64,000 bases of DNA from Littorina saxatilis (lineage: Eukaryota; Mollusca; Gastropoda; Littorinimorpha; Littorinidae), in contig NC_090261.1 in assembly GCF_037325665.1 (NCBI RefSeq), positions 32,663,285-32,727,284 on the forward strand, in the 5' to 3' direction. The notes below the pieces were generated by a model, which was not told the origin of the DNA, ran no database searches, and saw only the letters and a program-made list of their open reading frames with translations. Positions 23,010 to 34,849 of this stretch are shown here, one piece after another. Position 1 is the first letter of the stretch. The number at the start of each line of letters is the position of its first letter. A program made the position numbers and the translations under genes.

Positions 23010-24270
23010 GTTCATATCTTTGTTTGCTTTGTTCAATGTACCGATGTAAACAATGTTTTTGTAAGTAACATTTTTAAACGTCTGTACCAATGTTTGGCAC
23101 AAAGGAACACTCGATTGTGCGTGTGTGATAGGTAAGATCGTATACTAACTTGCACACACATCAACGACTGTAGGGTGATACCTTAATTAAGGGGGTAGAC
23201 CTACCTAGAGTTGGGTGTATTGTTGTTTATTTTTGCTACATAGTAACATCTCAGTGGATTTTGATGTGACTTGGTGGGCATTTATGTCCGTTATGTAGCT
23301 TTTCAGGAAAATAATTGGTTAGCTGATAGATTTTCACAAACATGAGAAAAAAAAAGAAGAAAAAAAGATAATAATAACATTTTTGCGAACATAAAAATGT
23401 TGGTATCACTTTTTACACAATATTTCTTACACTTTTTATCCCTGAAAGCTGTACTTTGGAAAAGTGATGAAAAACAAGTTTACAGGGAAAAGCAGGTGTG
23501 TGGCATATTACCAGTAAACGCCATGTACACAATTTAATTAAAAAAAATCTAAAAATCTCCCCTTAGTATAAATTATAATATTTTTGATCTGTCTGTTCGA
23601 TTACAGTTTGGCTAGTTTAGGGTCCAGCTATGGCTAACATCTATTTCCAGTATAAATTACAAGGCTCTAGCATGAAAACTGAGAAAACTGTGGTGTAAAA
23701 ACACCCTGAAAAGTGGCGTTTTCGGAGAAAATCTGCATGCTAAAATTAGTTAGTTTTTGTGTGCAATGAAATAAAGAGTAAAATGGGACCGGATTTTGAG
23801 TTTTCAGGGTTGATACACACCAGCTTAGAACCATCATATATCCAGTTTGGATTGGAATTAATTGACAATTCAAACTGTAAATGAAAATAGAGAGATTTAG
23901 CTTTCTAATGATGCCACACGCCAGTAGGTTCTCAAAAAAAGCATTTTTTCCAACTCTTAACACAATTCCAAAGACCTGTTAATTTAAAGAATTGGCAAAC
24001 CAAACGCTGTACATAGTGTCGGCAATATGCGTTGTGCGTGTAAACTATTGGACAGGATGGCACTATACTCGATCATATCTATTGATCAAGGACTAGAATG
24101 GTTTGTGGACTACAGTTCTTTTGGGACTGAGAAAAAGTATCCTAGCAAACCCGTTAGATGATAATATGCTGGCATCTCTTGAAAACATTTGGCCATATTC
24201 CATCAAAACATAATTCATCCCTCCCATGCACAATCCCTCAGTACAGCATATCCCCCAACTGTCATCAGAA
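23010..24270. other. Intergenic DNA between mannanases A and B
   Basis: AT-rich DNA between the 5' end of gene A and the 3' end of gene B; no exon, transposon ends or tandem array recognised. Confidence 0.5.
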
Positions 24271-24274
24271 AGAA

Positions 24275-24470
24275 AGAACAGATCCGCAGAAAAAAACAAA
24301 AGAAAGAAAGAAAGCAAGACAGAAAGAAGCAAAGAGGAAAGAAAGACAGATAGAAGAAAATAGAAAAGAAAGACAGAAAAAAAGAAAGAAAGAGAAAAAA
24401 AAAGAAAGAATTGAAAGAATTAAAAAGAGAAAAGAAAGAAAGAAGGAATAAAGCAAGAATAAACAAAGAG

Positions 24471-24501
<31 letters not shown>

Positions 24502-24592
24502 AAAATAAAGGAAGAATGAAAGAAAGAAAGAAAAAAAAGAAAGAAAAAGTTATCAAAAACCAACAACATAAAAACAAAAGAAAAGAAAAGTA
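24275..24592. repeat. Polypurine (GAAA)n tract
   Basis: About 315 bases of almost pure A/G on the plus strand, mainly AAAG and GAAA units, starting ~100 bases downstream of the mannanase B stop codon. Confidence 0.95.
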
Positions 24593-24606
24593 AACATGAG
24601 ACACAC

Positions 24607-24612
24607 TTTATT
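24607..24612 (-). promoter_or_regulatory. Polyadenylation signal of mannanase B
   Basis: Reverse strand AATAAA, 82 bases downstream of the stop codon (24694-24696); the only such hexamer near the gene end. Confidence 0.65.
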
Positions 24613-24693
24613 CATTAAACCAAGCTAAAACAAAATATATTACCAAACATTCTCAACTCCTCCTTTACGGATTCGAACACACTCTACAAAACA

Positions 24694-24959
24694 CTACAGA
24701 TGAACGGCTACTTCTCCGCCAGCCCCGTTCTTCCCTCTCAGAGCCGCGATTCCCTGCATCTGGTGATCAGTGCCATCGGTGTCGCTGCCATCAGCGTTGG
24801 CGTGCCAGCTCCAGGCGCCAGCATAATTATGGTTGTAGGCGAATTGGAACTGAGACTGGATAGACATGCCGGCTCCTTTGATCGAGTTGAACTCAGCGAT
24901 TACCAAGGGCTTGTCCAGTTTGTAGTCATCCGCGTTGTGCTGAAAACCGATAGCAGTAA

Positions 24960-25035
<76 letters not shown>

Positions 25036-28000
25036 GGGTATTTATAGGGCGCAAATCCTAAAATAGATCTAAGCGCCTTAAAATCTTAAATATAATAATC
25101 TTAATAACAGCAACAATACACAACATAAGCGCCTTAAATCAATCTTGAATATAATAATCTTAATAAGTAATCCGAATTTACGTGGTGAAAACCTTACAGG
25201 GCTACTATAATTATATAGATCACTTACCTGATCTTACCTCAGACGATCCGTTTCAGTCGATAGATAAGGGCTGAACTCATGCCAGACATACACCATTTTA
25301 GTTTGAGTCATTTTAAAGATCTCGCTTTTCTCCTTGACATTTGTTGATGAAAATCCCGAAAACAACTCTGTTATAAATAATTATGTCAGCTCTTTAAACT
25401 CATGAAAATAGACAATTTCCAAGATAAACTCTGTCGGGGTACTTGTGGGCCTTGGAAGAGTTGCGCCGCTTGAAGTCCAGGTAATGAAGTTACAATGGTG
25501 GCAGTGAATGGTTAGATCCGACGTGCATTTTGTTTTTTGAAATTGGTTTAATTTAAATATGTGTAATGTTAAACTTGTGGGGTCCTGATTTGGCCTATAT
25601 GGTCCCGCTGGACCCAAAAAGCAACAACAATCAAATCAAATCAAATCAAAGCTCCGACGTGCATGCTTAAAGGCACACTCCTTCCCGAGGAAGCAGTTCA
25701 GCTCGCCGTCTCAGATCTAGCATGCAAGATTTTACATGGTATACAACCATCTCTCCACGTGGTCACATTCCAACAATCAACAGCCTGCCTGCGTGCTGTG
25801 CATGATGAGTTGGATTTTTTGTTATTCAAAATTCATAATACAATTCCAACTGCGAGCATAGAGCACACAGGCTATTCTTTTTTGGTATGAGACCAAGTGG
25901 AGGGATGGTCTTATCTCATGTCAAAGAATGACCAGATCTGAGACGGTGAGCCCAACTGTTTCCTCGGGAAGGAGTATGCCTTAAAAAAAAGGCATGATAT
26001 TGAGTGGCCATTGCTTAAATGTCAGTGCTCGCTCAATAAGATGCCTTTTCATTTCAAAATTATATCGTGTGTACACGCAAGCACAAGACCAAGTGCGCAC
26101 GGAAAAGATCCCGTAATCCATGTCAGAGTTCGGTGGGTTTAGAAACACGAAAATACCCAGCATGCCTCCCCTGAAATCGGCGTATGCTGCCGAAAATCCA
26201 CTCGTGCTAAAAACATGAGTGAACGTGGGAGTCTAAGCCCATGAACGAAGAAGAAAAAGAAGAAGATTTTTAAAATTATGAACACCATAACGTCGCCACG
26301 TTCGCCTGCATCTACGGGTCAGTATTTGCCTTTGCTTCAAGCGGCACAAATCTTTCACAGCACGTGAAAACCCCCACCACAACATTATAGTTTCTTTTTT
26401 CAGGGCCGGTATGCAAGAATCGAGGCTTGAGACGTAAGTCGGGGATAAACAGTACCCTCAATGCAGTTTATCCCAGACTAAAGTCTCTAACCTCGTCTCT
26501 TGCATACCGATCCTAACCTGGATTTCTCTATTTTGGTGATTAGCTGAGTAGTTACTTCCAAACATTGTTTATTTGCTACTGATTCTTTCTCTAGAAAAAG
26601 GGCGATTTCGTACAGAACTTGGCTCAAAGGCTTGCCCTATGAAAGTGTATGAATGAACAAATCGTCCTGACTGTAGAATTCTGCAAATCTACCAATTCCA
26701 TCTTACGTGTCATTTGCAGTGAGACATGCGTCAATATTTCCGTACCCTAGCATGCCATTACTATTAAACATTTCATGCAAAACATAATTATCTGCTTTTA
26801 AGAAACATCGTGTCCCTGTTTTTTTGTAATATTTTCAGTATAAATGACTGAGTGTAAAAACGTTCAATATCAATGTTATCAGCGGCAGCAGAACTTACCT
26901 TGAAGGTTGCGTCACTTTGGAATTGGTGGTTCCAGGAATAGGTGTGAGTGGAGTAGAACGTCAAGGTACCCTTGAAAAGATAAACGAAAATTCAATTGTT
27001 GGACATATGTGTATTGTAACAAACATCAAGGTTCCAGGTTGGTTCTAAAATTCAAAGTGCTTCTAAAAAGAAGAAGCAACTTGAAGCATTGCATTCAACG
27101 TGTTGTCCCCCATGATTATGGTCCCATAGTACTGGCTGAGCAGAAAGCTTGCTTCGATTGAAAAAAACATGCTCATCAACGTAACATTGTACGTTTAAAC
27201 GTTATCCTATTTTAGAAGCCGCTAAATTAAAAAAAAATCCAGAAAAAAAGAATCTAAATGGGCATAAATACAACAAAAGAACTAGCTTTAAAATTCAAGG
27301 TGCATGTTTCACAACTGCATTCAGATTTATTCATTTTGAATTAAAAACAGGTTCTAGGTCCTGGAGTCCTGAAAACATGTATTCGACTCTGGTGAATGAA
27401 CGTCGTTCAGATATTTCCCCACAATAATGTGTGATGCTACTCGATCGGTTTGTAAACAGATCTCCCTTATTTAAGGTAGCAATCGATATCCCGCGGTTTC
27501 AGGCTTACGTGCTGCTTTCCTCCGGCCTTGATGAGACAGTGGTCACTGTAGTAGTTCCTGTCCCCCCACTGGTCAGACTGAGACACCTGACTGGACGATC
27601 CGGCGGTGACCAAAGCATTGGGGTCAACGCGACGAATGGCGTCCGCCTGCCAGTTGATGAACCTATAACCATCGTAAAATTCAAGAGACAATGATTTTTA
27701 GTTCAGTCAAAAACGTTGCAGATAGTGACACTGCACATTGCATGGACAGGTAAGAAAATCCAGCGCTAATCCATAGCTCAATAAAGACGAAAGGTGGAAG
27801 AAAACGTGATTATCAGAACGTTTCATGTCGAAACAGCGTATATAATGTAACCGGCTGTGACGTTGATTCATATTGTACAATGTCAGACACTATCATTTGG
27901 GGGTGAATTTACCCTCTCTGCATAGAAAAAAGGAACACTCTCAATTTTCCAAGTGCCTCTACGAACATATGACCGAACAGCTTGTGAAGAGACCATGATT

Positions 28001-31000
28001 CTACATGTTCTATTTGTAGCCCACATGTACAGTGCAATTAAAGACTCACAAACGCAACAAACAGATGTAGAAACACACACAGCCACACCAACTCAATATG
28101 AGACCCACAGCACCTCGCACAGTCACGTGCTGAAGTTGCGTTGAGGCGCTCGACTCATGATCCCCCTGTTTTGAGGCTCAAAAGTAATTGACAAAATCTC
28201 TCAGTAAAAACATACAGAAAACACAGAGAGCAAAAAGAATAGAATAGGCGAATTCCTGAAATAACTCGTCTGGTTTTTAGAGGTTGTGGAAAAGTTGCCC
28301 TCCCTTACTTTTTCTTGCTTTTCCATAGAAACACTGAGACAAGCTACACGTGACATTGTATCCTTGGCTCAGTGTGTCTATGGTAGCAAAGAAAAGCAAC
28401 TATTCCACAACGAATTAAAAACTGACAGAGCTATTTCCGGACATCGTCTATTTTACCTAAGAATTGGCTGAGCTGGATAAAGATGTCCTGCCCAGCCTGC
28501 ACCCGCCTTGGTCAAAGGTGTGGTGTCAAAACAAGGCTCGGAGTTGTGCTCTCCTGGCTTGATGAAGCCTTCAAACTCGTTGATGATGTCCCAGCCCCCC
28601 AGGGCAGGGTGGTCCTTCACAGCCTTCACCCAAGGGATCAGGGCCTTGTCGATGTACGACTGCAGCTTGTGGGTGTCATATATCAGTCCTCCGAGAGGGC
28701 TGCAAAACAAGGTTTCGTTTTCTGGTTTACTTGTTAGTAAGTCATGAAGCTTCCAAAGGTATAAATGTTGTGTCGTTGTTGTCTTTTTATGGCGAATAAA
28801 GAATTCTTTTTATGAAACAACATAATTCAATTGTAATTCATTGACGTCTTAACAAAAGGTGTTACTTAATAAAAACGTGAGTGTTTTCTGAACAAACAAA
28901 CGTTCCATTAACTAACCAGTCTTGTTTTTTATTGTGAATTTTAGAACGTAAGCAATCTATCTGTTTTTCGACTTTATTAACAAATTAAAACGTGTGCCAC
29001 GGACAGTAACACGACTTATACAATTGAAAGGATCAAGGAACGAGTAAGATTCTATCGACTTATCTAGCATGACATTTGTGAACTGCCTTTTGGAAATGTC
29101 GTCACGACGTTTTTCATAGCTTGCGTCTTAAAAAAACAAACGACAATGAGGCCTTCAGTGTCCCAGTTTCCCGCACCTAATATCAAAATAATGAAAAGGA
29201 GACTCACGCAGGATGTTTCACTTGAGCACCATTCCATAAGCAAGGGAAGATGAGGATATTTCTGGCTTTGGCGTCGTCAAGGTAACGCTTGAAATCTGAG
29301 ATGAAGCTACCGTCACTGTCAAGGCCGGTGACATAGCCGTTGTGGTCAAACTTCGGAGATGTTGCTCCTTCGATGTGAACCCAGGTTCCTGTTAATGATC
29401 AGATACAATGACAGAGAACACTACATGCTTACTTTTGAGTGCAGTTGCCTTGTCATCTTCATGTAATTTATGCGTGATTGTATATGAGTGTGCTTGAGTT
29501 GTTAATGCGAAATAATGTGTATGAGTGCGCCTTGAGTCGCCTTGTGGTGATATATGTGCGCGTTATAAATTCTTGTATTATTATTATTATTAGAATAGTT
29601 CTCGCGTGTAATAGCACCTTTATTCCAGTTGTTGATTTTTGACCAATTAAATGCAGATAAAAGGGAACCGCTGTTTAATTTTTGAAATACGTTATGGTCA
29701 CCCTGCGGAGATGTCGCTCACTAAATCCGCACCCAGGTTTCTGTAAAACATCAGGTACAACACCAAAAATTAAGGTGACGTGTATTGCTTCATTTTTTTT
29801 GTTTTTGAAAATAAAAGAGTTTATGCAAACATTCTTATTCTTGATGCTGAAAGGTTCAGAAGAGGTTTTTTTCTTCTAATCAACGGTTGACAAGCTGCAT
29901 GGAAACAAGAAAAAAAGCGTAATCGAAAACTCTTGAATCTTGGACCAAAATAACAACAACAAAAAACAACGCTCAACACTTTGATTGATTGTTCTACATT
30001 AAACAGCCCATCGTATTTTTTTTAATTACTTTTTTTTTATTGATTTCGGAATTGTGTCTGATTGAGCCGTTTGCAATCTCTTTCAGCAAGAGTGGATTTA
30101 GTGGAGGGTCTGTGCCAAGAACTCCACACTTACTCATAGAGTTTCCTCCGGCGTTCTTGACTTTGTCCATGAGGTACAGATACCGGTTACGGCGCTGCTG
30201 GTACTGATGGTTGCCAAAGTCATACCCGTATGACACCCAGGCCGTGTTGGCCCCGGACAGGAATACCTTCTTCCCATTATGAACGAAATGTTTGCCGCTC
30301 CGGGTTAAGTATCCACCTGTGTAAAGAGAGAAAATGCCGAAGTGCATACAGTTAATAATGATAACTTGACATTTTTAAGTGCCCTACCTATAGCTCTAGG
30401 CACTTTACAAAAGAACATTTACAGAATAGAACATATTAATGTACACCCTACATAAAACAATTAACCATACGGACAAAAATCACCACATGTACGGTTCAGG
30501 TTTAGATTGATTACAAGGATCGTTAATGACTTAGCCGAGCAAGGCATCTGTCGAGTTGATAAACAAGAATACCGAAGCATAATTAACCATTCAGTCAATC
30601 ACAGGCACTTAGGCTACACATTATAAAGTTTGCTAGCAGACTGTCGTTTGTCTCAATACGTCTTTGAATTTGCCAGAAAGACACAAACATAAATTTAATA
30701 GAGCTAGGACAACCAAAGACCAAGTCAGAGTGATCGGTAAAATCTAATAGAGCTAGGACAACCAAAGACCAAGTCAGAGTGATCAAAAAATTCTAACAGA
30801 GATAGGACTACCAAAGACAAGTCAGAATGATCGGAAAAATCTAATAGAGCTAGGACAACCAAAGACCAAGTCAGAGTAATCAAAAAAATCTAATAGAGCT
30901 AGGACAACCAAAGACCAAGTCAGAGTGATCGGAAAAACCTAATAGAGCTAGGACAACCAAAGACCAAGTCAGAGTGATCAAAACAATCTAATAGAGCTAG

Positions 31001-32247
31001 GACAACCAAAGACCAAGTCAGAGTGATCGGAGAAGTCTAATAGAGCTAGGACAACCAAAGACCAGGTCAGAGTGATCAAAACAATCTAACAGAGCTAGGA
31101 CAACCAAAGACCAAGTCAGAGTGATCGGAAAAATCTAATAGAGCTAGGACAACCAAAGACCAGGTCAGAGTGATCAAAACAATCTAACAGAGCTAGGACA
31201 ACCAAAGACCAAGTCAGAGTGATCGGAAAAATCTAATAGAGATAGGACAACCAAAGACCAAGTCAGAGTGATCAAAACAATCTAATAGAGCTAGGACAAC
31301 CAAAGACCAAGTCAGAATGATCGGAAAACTCTAATAGAGCTAGGACAACCAAAGACCAGGTCAGAGTGATCAAAACAATCTAATAGACCTAGGACAACCA
31401 AAGACCAAGTCAGAGTGATCGGAAAAATCTAATAGAGCTAGGAAAACCAAAGACCAAGTCAGAGTGATCAAAACAATCTAATTGAGCTAGGACAACCAAA
31501 GACCAAGTCAGAGTGATCAGAAAAATCTAATAGAGCTAGGACAACCAAAGACCAAGTCAGAGTGATCAAAACAATCTAATAGAGCTAGGACAACCAAAGA
31601 CCAAGTCAGAGTGATCAAAACAATCTAATAGAGCTAGGACAACCAAAGACCAGGTCAGAGAGATCGGAAAAATCTAATAGAGATAGGACAATCATGATGA
31701 TCGGAACCTACCCCTAATATGAATTAACATGTAGTACAAATCAACCGATGATTAATGACCGAGCAAGTAAATCGATTGCAAAATCCGACATGGCTTTTGG
31801 TCAGTTTTCGTGACAATGTTTTTCTGCTTCCTTTCTCGTCTCCATCCTTTTACTGTGAGATCTTTTCTCCCTTGGTAGGTCGATTACTTTAGTCAGAGAA
31901 TTGTTGATTTATTTTTAGATTACTCTACTCTGTCATTGTGTTTGTTTTGCTTGCTTGGCTGCCTACTGTTTTCTTTGGTAGAACCAAACTTATAACTTGG
32001 TTTAAACAGTGGTTTATTTCCATTGTTGTTGTTTTCGTTTTGTTTTTATGTTTTTGTTTGTTTTGTTTTGATTTTAACAGTGCTGTGAAATCTTGTATGC
32101 AATGAAGAATTCTGAGTGCCTTAATCGGTTCATTCACCAAGCAGCCTTACCATTCTTTCAATCAAGACAAACGAAATAGAGAAACATGCACATACCAGCG
32201 GAGAGGCCGAAAAAACAGCCCAAGACTAGTAACGGAAACAGATTCAT
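24694..32247 (-). CDS. Mannanase gene B: secreted GH5 endo-beta-1,4-mannanase, 7 coding exons, 376 aa
   Basis: Tandem paralogue of gene A with the same predicted role in digesting algal mannans. Coding exons: 32196-32247, 30134-30316, 29208-29388, 28457-28699, 27509-27662, 26899-26970, 24694-24939. Each exon has exactly the same length and phase as its gene A partner, all with GT-AG sites. The signal peptide is identical. E180 (in I-I-N-E-F-E-G), H280/Y282 and E311 (in V-I-A-E-F) are kept. Against gene A I count about 10 changes in residues 1-271 but about 25 in residues 272-376, concentrated around the nucleophile loop and after W-S-W-H-A-N. That uneven pattern points to conversion of the 5' part or selection on the 3' part. 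Intron 6 contains a (TAA)n tract, intron 5 two foldback elements and a SINE piece, intron 1 a minisatellite. The ATG directly follows a TTTGCAG acceptor. Confidence 0.93.
24961..25034. repeat. (TAA)n microsatellite
   Basis: About 24 TAA units, 22 bases inside intron 6 of mannanase B, followed by a SINE-like tail (TATTTATAGGGCGCAAATCC, TAAGCGCCTTAAA) to about 25160. Confidence 0.95.
25668..25989. mobile_element. MITE with ~50-bp terminal inverted repeats and TTAA flanks
   Basis: Left end TTAAAGGCACACTCCTTCCC and right end (reversed) TTAAGGCATACTCCTTCCCG continue as inverted repeats through GAGGAA...CAGTT...CTCGCCGTCTCAGATCT. TTAA on both sides suggests a piggyBac-type duplication. No transposase coding. 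It sits in intron 6 of mannanase B. Confidence 0.75.
26069..26265 (+). mobile_element. SINE family 2 fragment (3' part)
   Basis: CACGGAAAAGATCCCGTAATCC, CATGTCAGAGTTCGGTGGGT and the GAACGAAGAAGAAAAAG tail match the reverse complement of the body at 56165-56400. The tRNA-like head is missing. Confidence 0.75.
26402..26520. repeat. Foldback element, ~50-bp arms
   Basis: Left GCCGGTATGCAAGAATCGAG and right CTCGTCTCTTGCATACCGAT pair as imperfect inverted repeats; inner GGATAAAC/GTTTATCC pairing closes a short loop. Non-coding, in intron 6 of mannanase B. Confidence 0.75.
28250..28440. repeat. Foldback element in intron 4 of mannanase B
   Basis: GGTTGTGGAAAAGTTGC pairs with GCAACTATTCCACAACG, and TTCCATAGAAACACTGAG with CTCAGTGTGTCTATGG. 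It is orthologous in position to the element at 16620-16860 and ends next to the exon 4 donor. Confidence 0.8.
29445..29595 (+). mobile_element. SINE 3' tail fragment
   Basis: GCGCCTTGAGTCGCCTTGTGG followed by ATATGTGCGCGTTATAAATTC and an (ATT)n tail is the typical end of a mollusc SINE/LINE pair; no head is visible. In intron 2 of mannanase B. Confidence 0.55.
30695..31690. repeat. Minisatellite array, ~49-bp unit, about 21 copies
   Basis: Units read AATAGAGCTAGGACAACCAA then AGACCAAGTCAGAGTGATC with alternating ends CGGAAAAATCT and AAAACAATCT, so the array is largely a ~98-base dimer repeated. It lies in intron 1 of mannanase B. The few substitutions indicate recent expansion. Gene A has a single unit at 19139. 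Confidence 0.95.
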
Positions 32248-32509
32248 CTGCAAACAAAATGTTGATAAGTATAGTGGCCGATGTGATGTCTGATGTGCAC
32301 AATGTTTTAAGAAGTTTACTCAAAACAAATAAATAGTAATCCCTTCACGTTAAGGATAGCACTCTCATGTATTCTGTAAATGTTTTCTTCACCGTGTGTT
32401 TTTTAAATTTACTTTTAAAGGTAATATCTTGTTCTTGTTTCTCTTTCTGTTAAGCATATGGGGGAGCATTGCTTTGGAAAAGTGCTTTGAAGAATGTATG
32501 GGGAAGAGG

Positions 32510-32514
<5 letters not shown>

Positions 32515-32556
<42 letters not shown>

Positions 32557-32660
32557 TGTGTGTGAGAGAGATATATAGGCAGAGAGAGAGAGAGAGACAA
32601 AGACAAAGACAGAGAGACAGAGACAGAGAGAAAAAGAGAGAAGGGAGAGGGGGGGGGGGC
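32515..32660. repeat. (GA)n tract with G-run
   Basis: GA dinucleotides with CAAAGA interruptions, ending in a run of ten or more G residues. Confidence 0.95.
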
Positions 32661-32882
32661 TGTCAAGAATCTTTTAATAAGTAGAATACATTTTAGCCTT
32701 GACAAATAATATTTGCAGAAGAAGCAATGTACCACATTTCGAAATAATGAACATGTTTAAGAGCGAATAAAGAAGACAAAGAAACTTTTTTTATACTAAC
32801 TTTTCTATTTCAAGTCTACTTGATTATAATCGGTAAAAGTCAAAAACTTACTCCGTCTGAGGAAAAACAAATCCCCTCTTAC

Positions 32883-32902
32883 CTTTGAAACTCAAAAAGA
32901 TG
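32883..32902 (-). other. Candidate noncoding first exon of mannanase B
   Basis: Reverse strand GAGTTTCAAAG followed by the donor GTAAGAGG at 32882, roughly 30-50 bases downstream of a TATA-like box. A leader exon is expected because the ATG exon begins right after an acceptor. The start site is inferred from the TATA position, not observed. Confidence 0.45.
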
Positions 32903-32923
32903 GTCTGATGTCTGCAGATCAGT

Positions 32924-32932
32924 GGATATATA
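32924..32932 (-). promoter_or_regulatory. Candidate TATA box of mannanase B
   Basis: Reverse strand CACTATATATCC, placed about 30 bases before the inferred start of the leader exon; the same core is found at 22795-22803 for gene A. Confidence 0.5.
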
Positions 32933-33169
32933 GTGCTCTTTAGTTTTATCTGCACGTATTAACTCCTTTAGGTACACATTTCAAGATTGCCCAGAAAAAT
33001 CTGGCCTCGATTTAATGCATTGTTTGTCAGAGCTACATTTAGGTCAGTATACGACTACCTTAGCAAAATGTAGTTAATTGTGTGTTCTGTTTGAGATACG
33101 AAAGAGACATACATGCAGAAGTTCGAATAACGTTACTTACCAAAATAGGGCAAGGGCAGGCTGGCTTTT

Positions 33170-33345
33170 CTTTTTTTGGTTGGTTGTTTGTTTGTTTTTA
33201 GGTGGTCTTTTTATTTAGTTGCAGGTTGGTTGGTTGGTTGATTAGTTGTTAGTTGGTTGGTTGGTTGCTAGTTGGTTGGTTGACTTGCTGGTTGGTTGGC
33301 TGGCTGTCTGGTTGGTTGTATGGTTGGTAGGTTGGTTGGTTGAAA
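33170..33345. repeat. (GGTT)n repeat
   Basis: TTGG/GGTT tetranucleotide tract with TAG and CTG interruptions. Confidence 0.9.
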
Positions 33346-33587
33346 GAAAAAAATGGGTCATAAAAATAATGGCATCTGATTTTCTTGAACAATATAAATA
33401 CCCTCCCTTTTCCATTTTTGTTGTTGTTGAGTATTTGAAACAACCTAATAAGTAACCTTTATTGACGAAAACGGCAGTCAATTTCAAAACACGTGTCTGT
33501 TGAAAGAACATTGCTCGACTTTTGTTGGTACACCCACACTCTCTTGAAGTATGCAACGCAATTTACATGCACAAAACACGTGAAGTA

Positions 33588-33592
<5 letters not shown>

Positions 33593-33628
<36 letters not shown>

Positions 33629-33730
33629 CCATACACACACACGCACACACACATACATACACACACACGTACACACATACACACACACACACATACACAC
33701 ACACACATCCATACACACACACACACCACA

Positions 33731-33787
<57 letters not shown>
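33593..33787. repeat. (CA)n microsatellite
   Basis: CA dinucleotides with ATACAC and ATCC interruptions. Confidence 0.97.
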
Positions 33788-33788
<1 letters not shown>

Positions 33789-34007
33789 CGTGATGACGCA
33801 TCGATGTGATGTAGTTAACTGTGCCTAATGTATTGTTCAGAAGTTATTGAAAGAACCTTAAAAGTTATTGAAACAAGTGCACAGGACGAATGCACTTGCA
33901 TTGAGACTTAAATCAAGAAGAAGGAGGAAAAGAAAAAGACATTTTCGAATCAATAAAGTTCAAGTTAGAGATGAAATTTTCATCTGAAACACCACAATTA
34001 CAACAAG

Positions 34008-34804
34008 TCGCGTAAGGCGAAAATACAACATTTAGTCAAGCTGTCGAACTCACAGAATGAAACTGAACGCAATGCAATTTTTCAGCAAGACCGTATACTC
34101 GTAGCATCGTCAGTCCACCGCTCGTGGCAAAGGCAGTGAAATTGACAAGAAGAGCGGGGTAGTAGTTGCGCTGAGAAGGATAGCACGCTTTTCTGTACCT
34201 CTCTTCGTTTTAACTTTCTGAGCGTGTTTTTAATCCAAACATATCATATCTATATGTTTTTGGAATCAGGAACCGACAAGAAATAAGATGAAAGTGTTTT
34301 TAAATTGATTTCGAAAATTTTATTTTGATCATAATTTTTATATTTTTAATTTTCAGAGCTTGTTTTTAATCCAAATATAACATATTTATATGTTTTTGGA
34401 ATCAGGAAATGATGAAGAATAAGATGAACGTAAATTTGGATCGTTTTATAATTTTTTTTACAATTTTCAGATTTTTAATGACCAAAGTCATTAATTAATT
34501 TTTAAGCCACCAAGCTGAAATGCAATACCGAAGTCCGGCCTTCGTCGAAGATTGCTTGGCCAAAATTTCAATCAATTTGATTGAAAAATGAAGGTGTGAC
34601 AGTGCCGCCTCAACTTTTACAAAAAGCCGGATATGACGTCATCAAAGACATTTATCGAAAAAATGAAAAAAACATCCGGGGATATCATACTCAGGAACTC
34701 TCATGTAAAATTTCAAAAAGATCGGTTCAGTAGTTTAGTCTGAATCGCTCTACACACACACACGCACAGACAGACAGACAGACACAGACACACACAGACA
34801 CACA

Positions 34805-34849
<45 letters not shown>

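Noticed and set aside
24158-24604. Lys/Glu/Arg-rich and Phe/Leu-rich frames
   Set aside because: Both strands of a polypurine simple repeat; no conserved sequence.
30695-31690. CRISPR-like regular array
   Set aside because: Units are contiguous tandem copies without unique spacers, in a eukaryotic intron.
9716-32247. Bacterial contamination as the source of the mannanases
   Set aside because: Seven exons with GT-AG introns, a eukaryotic-type signal peptide and mollusc SINEs in the introns show they are nuclear genes.
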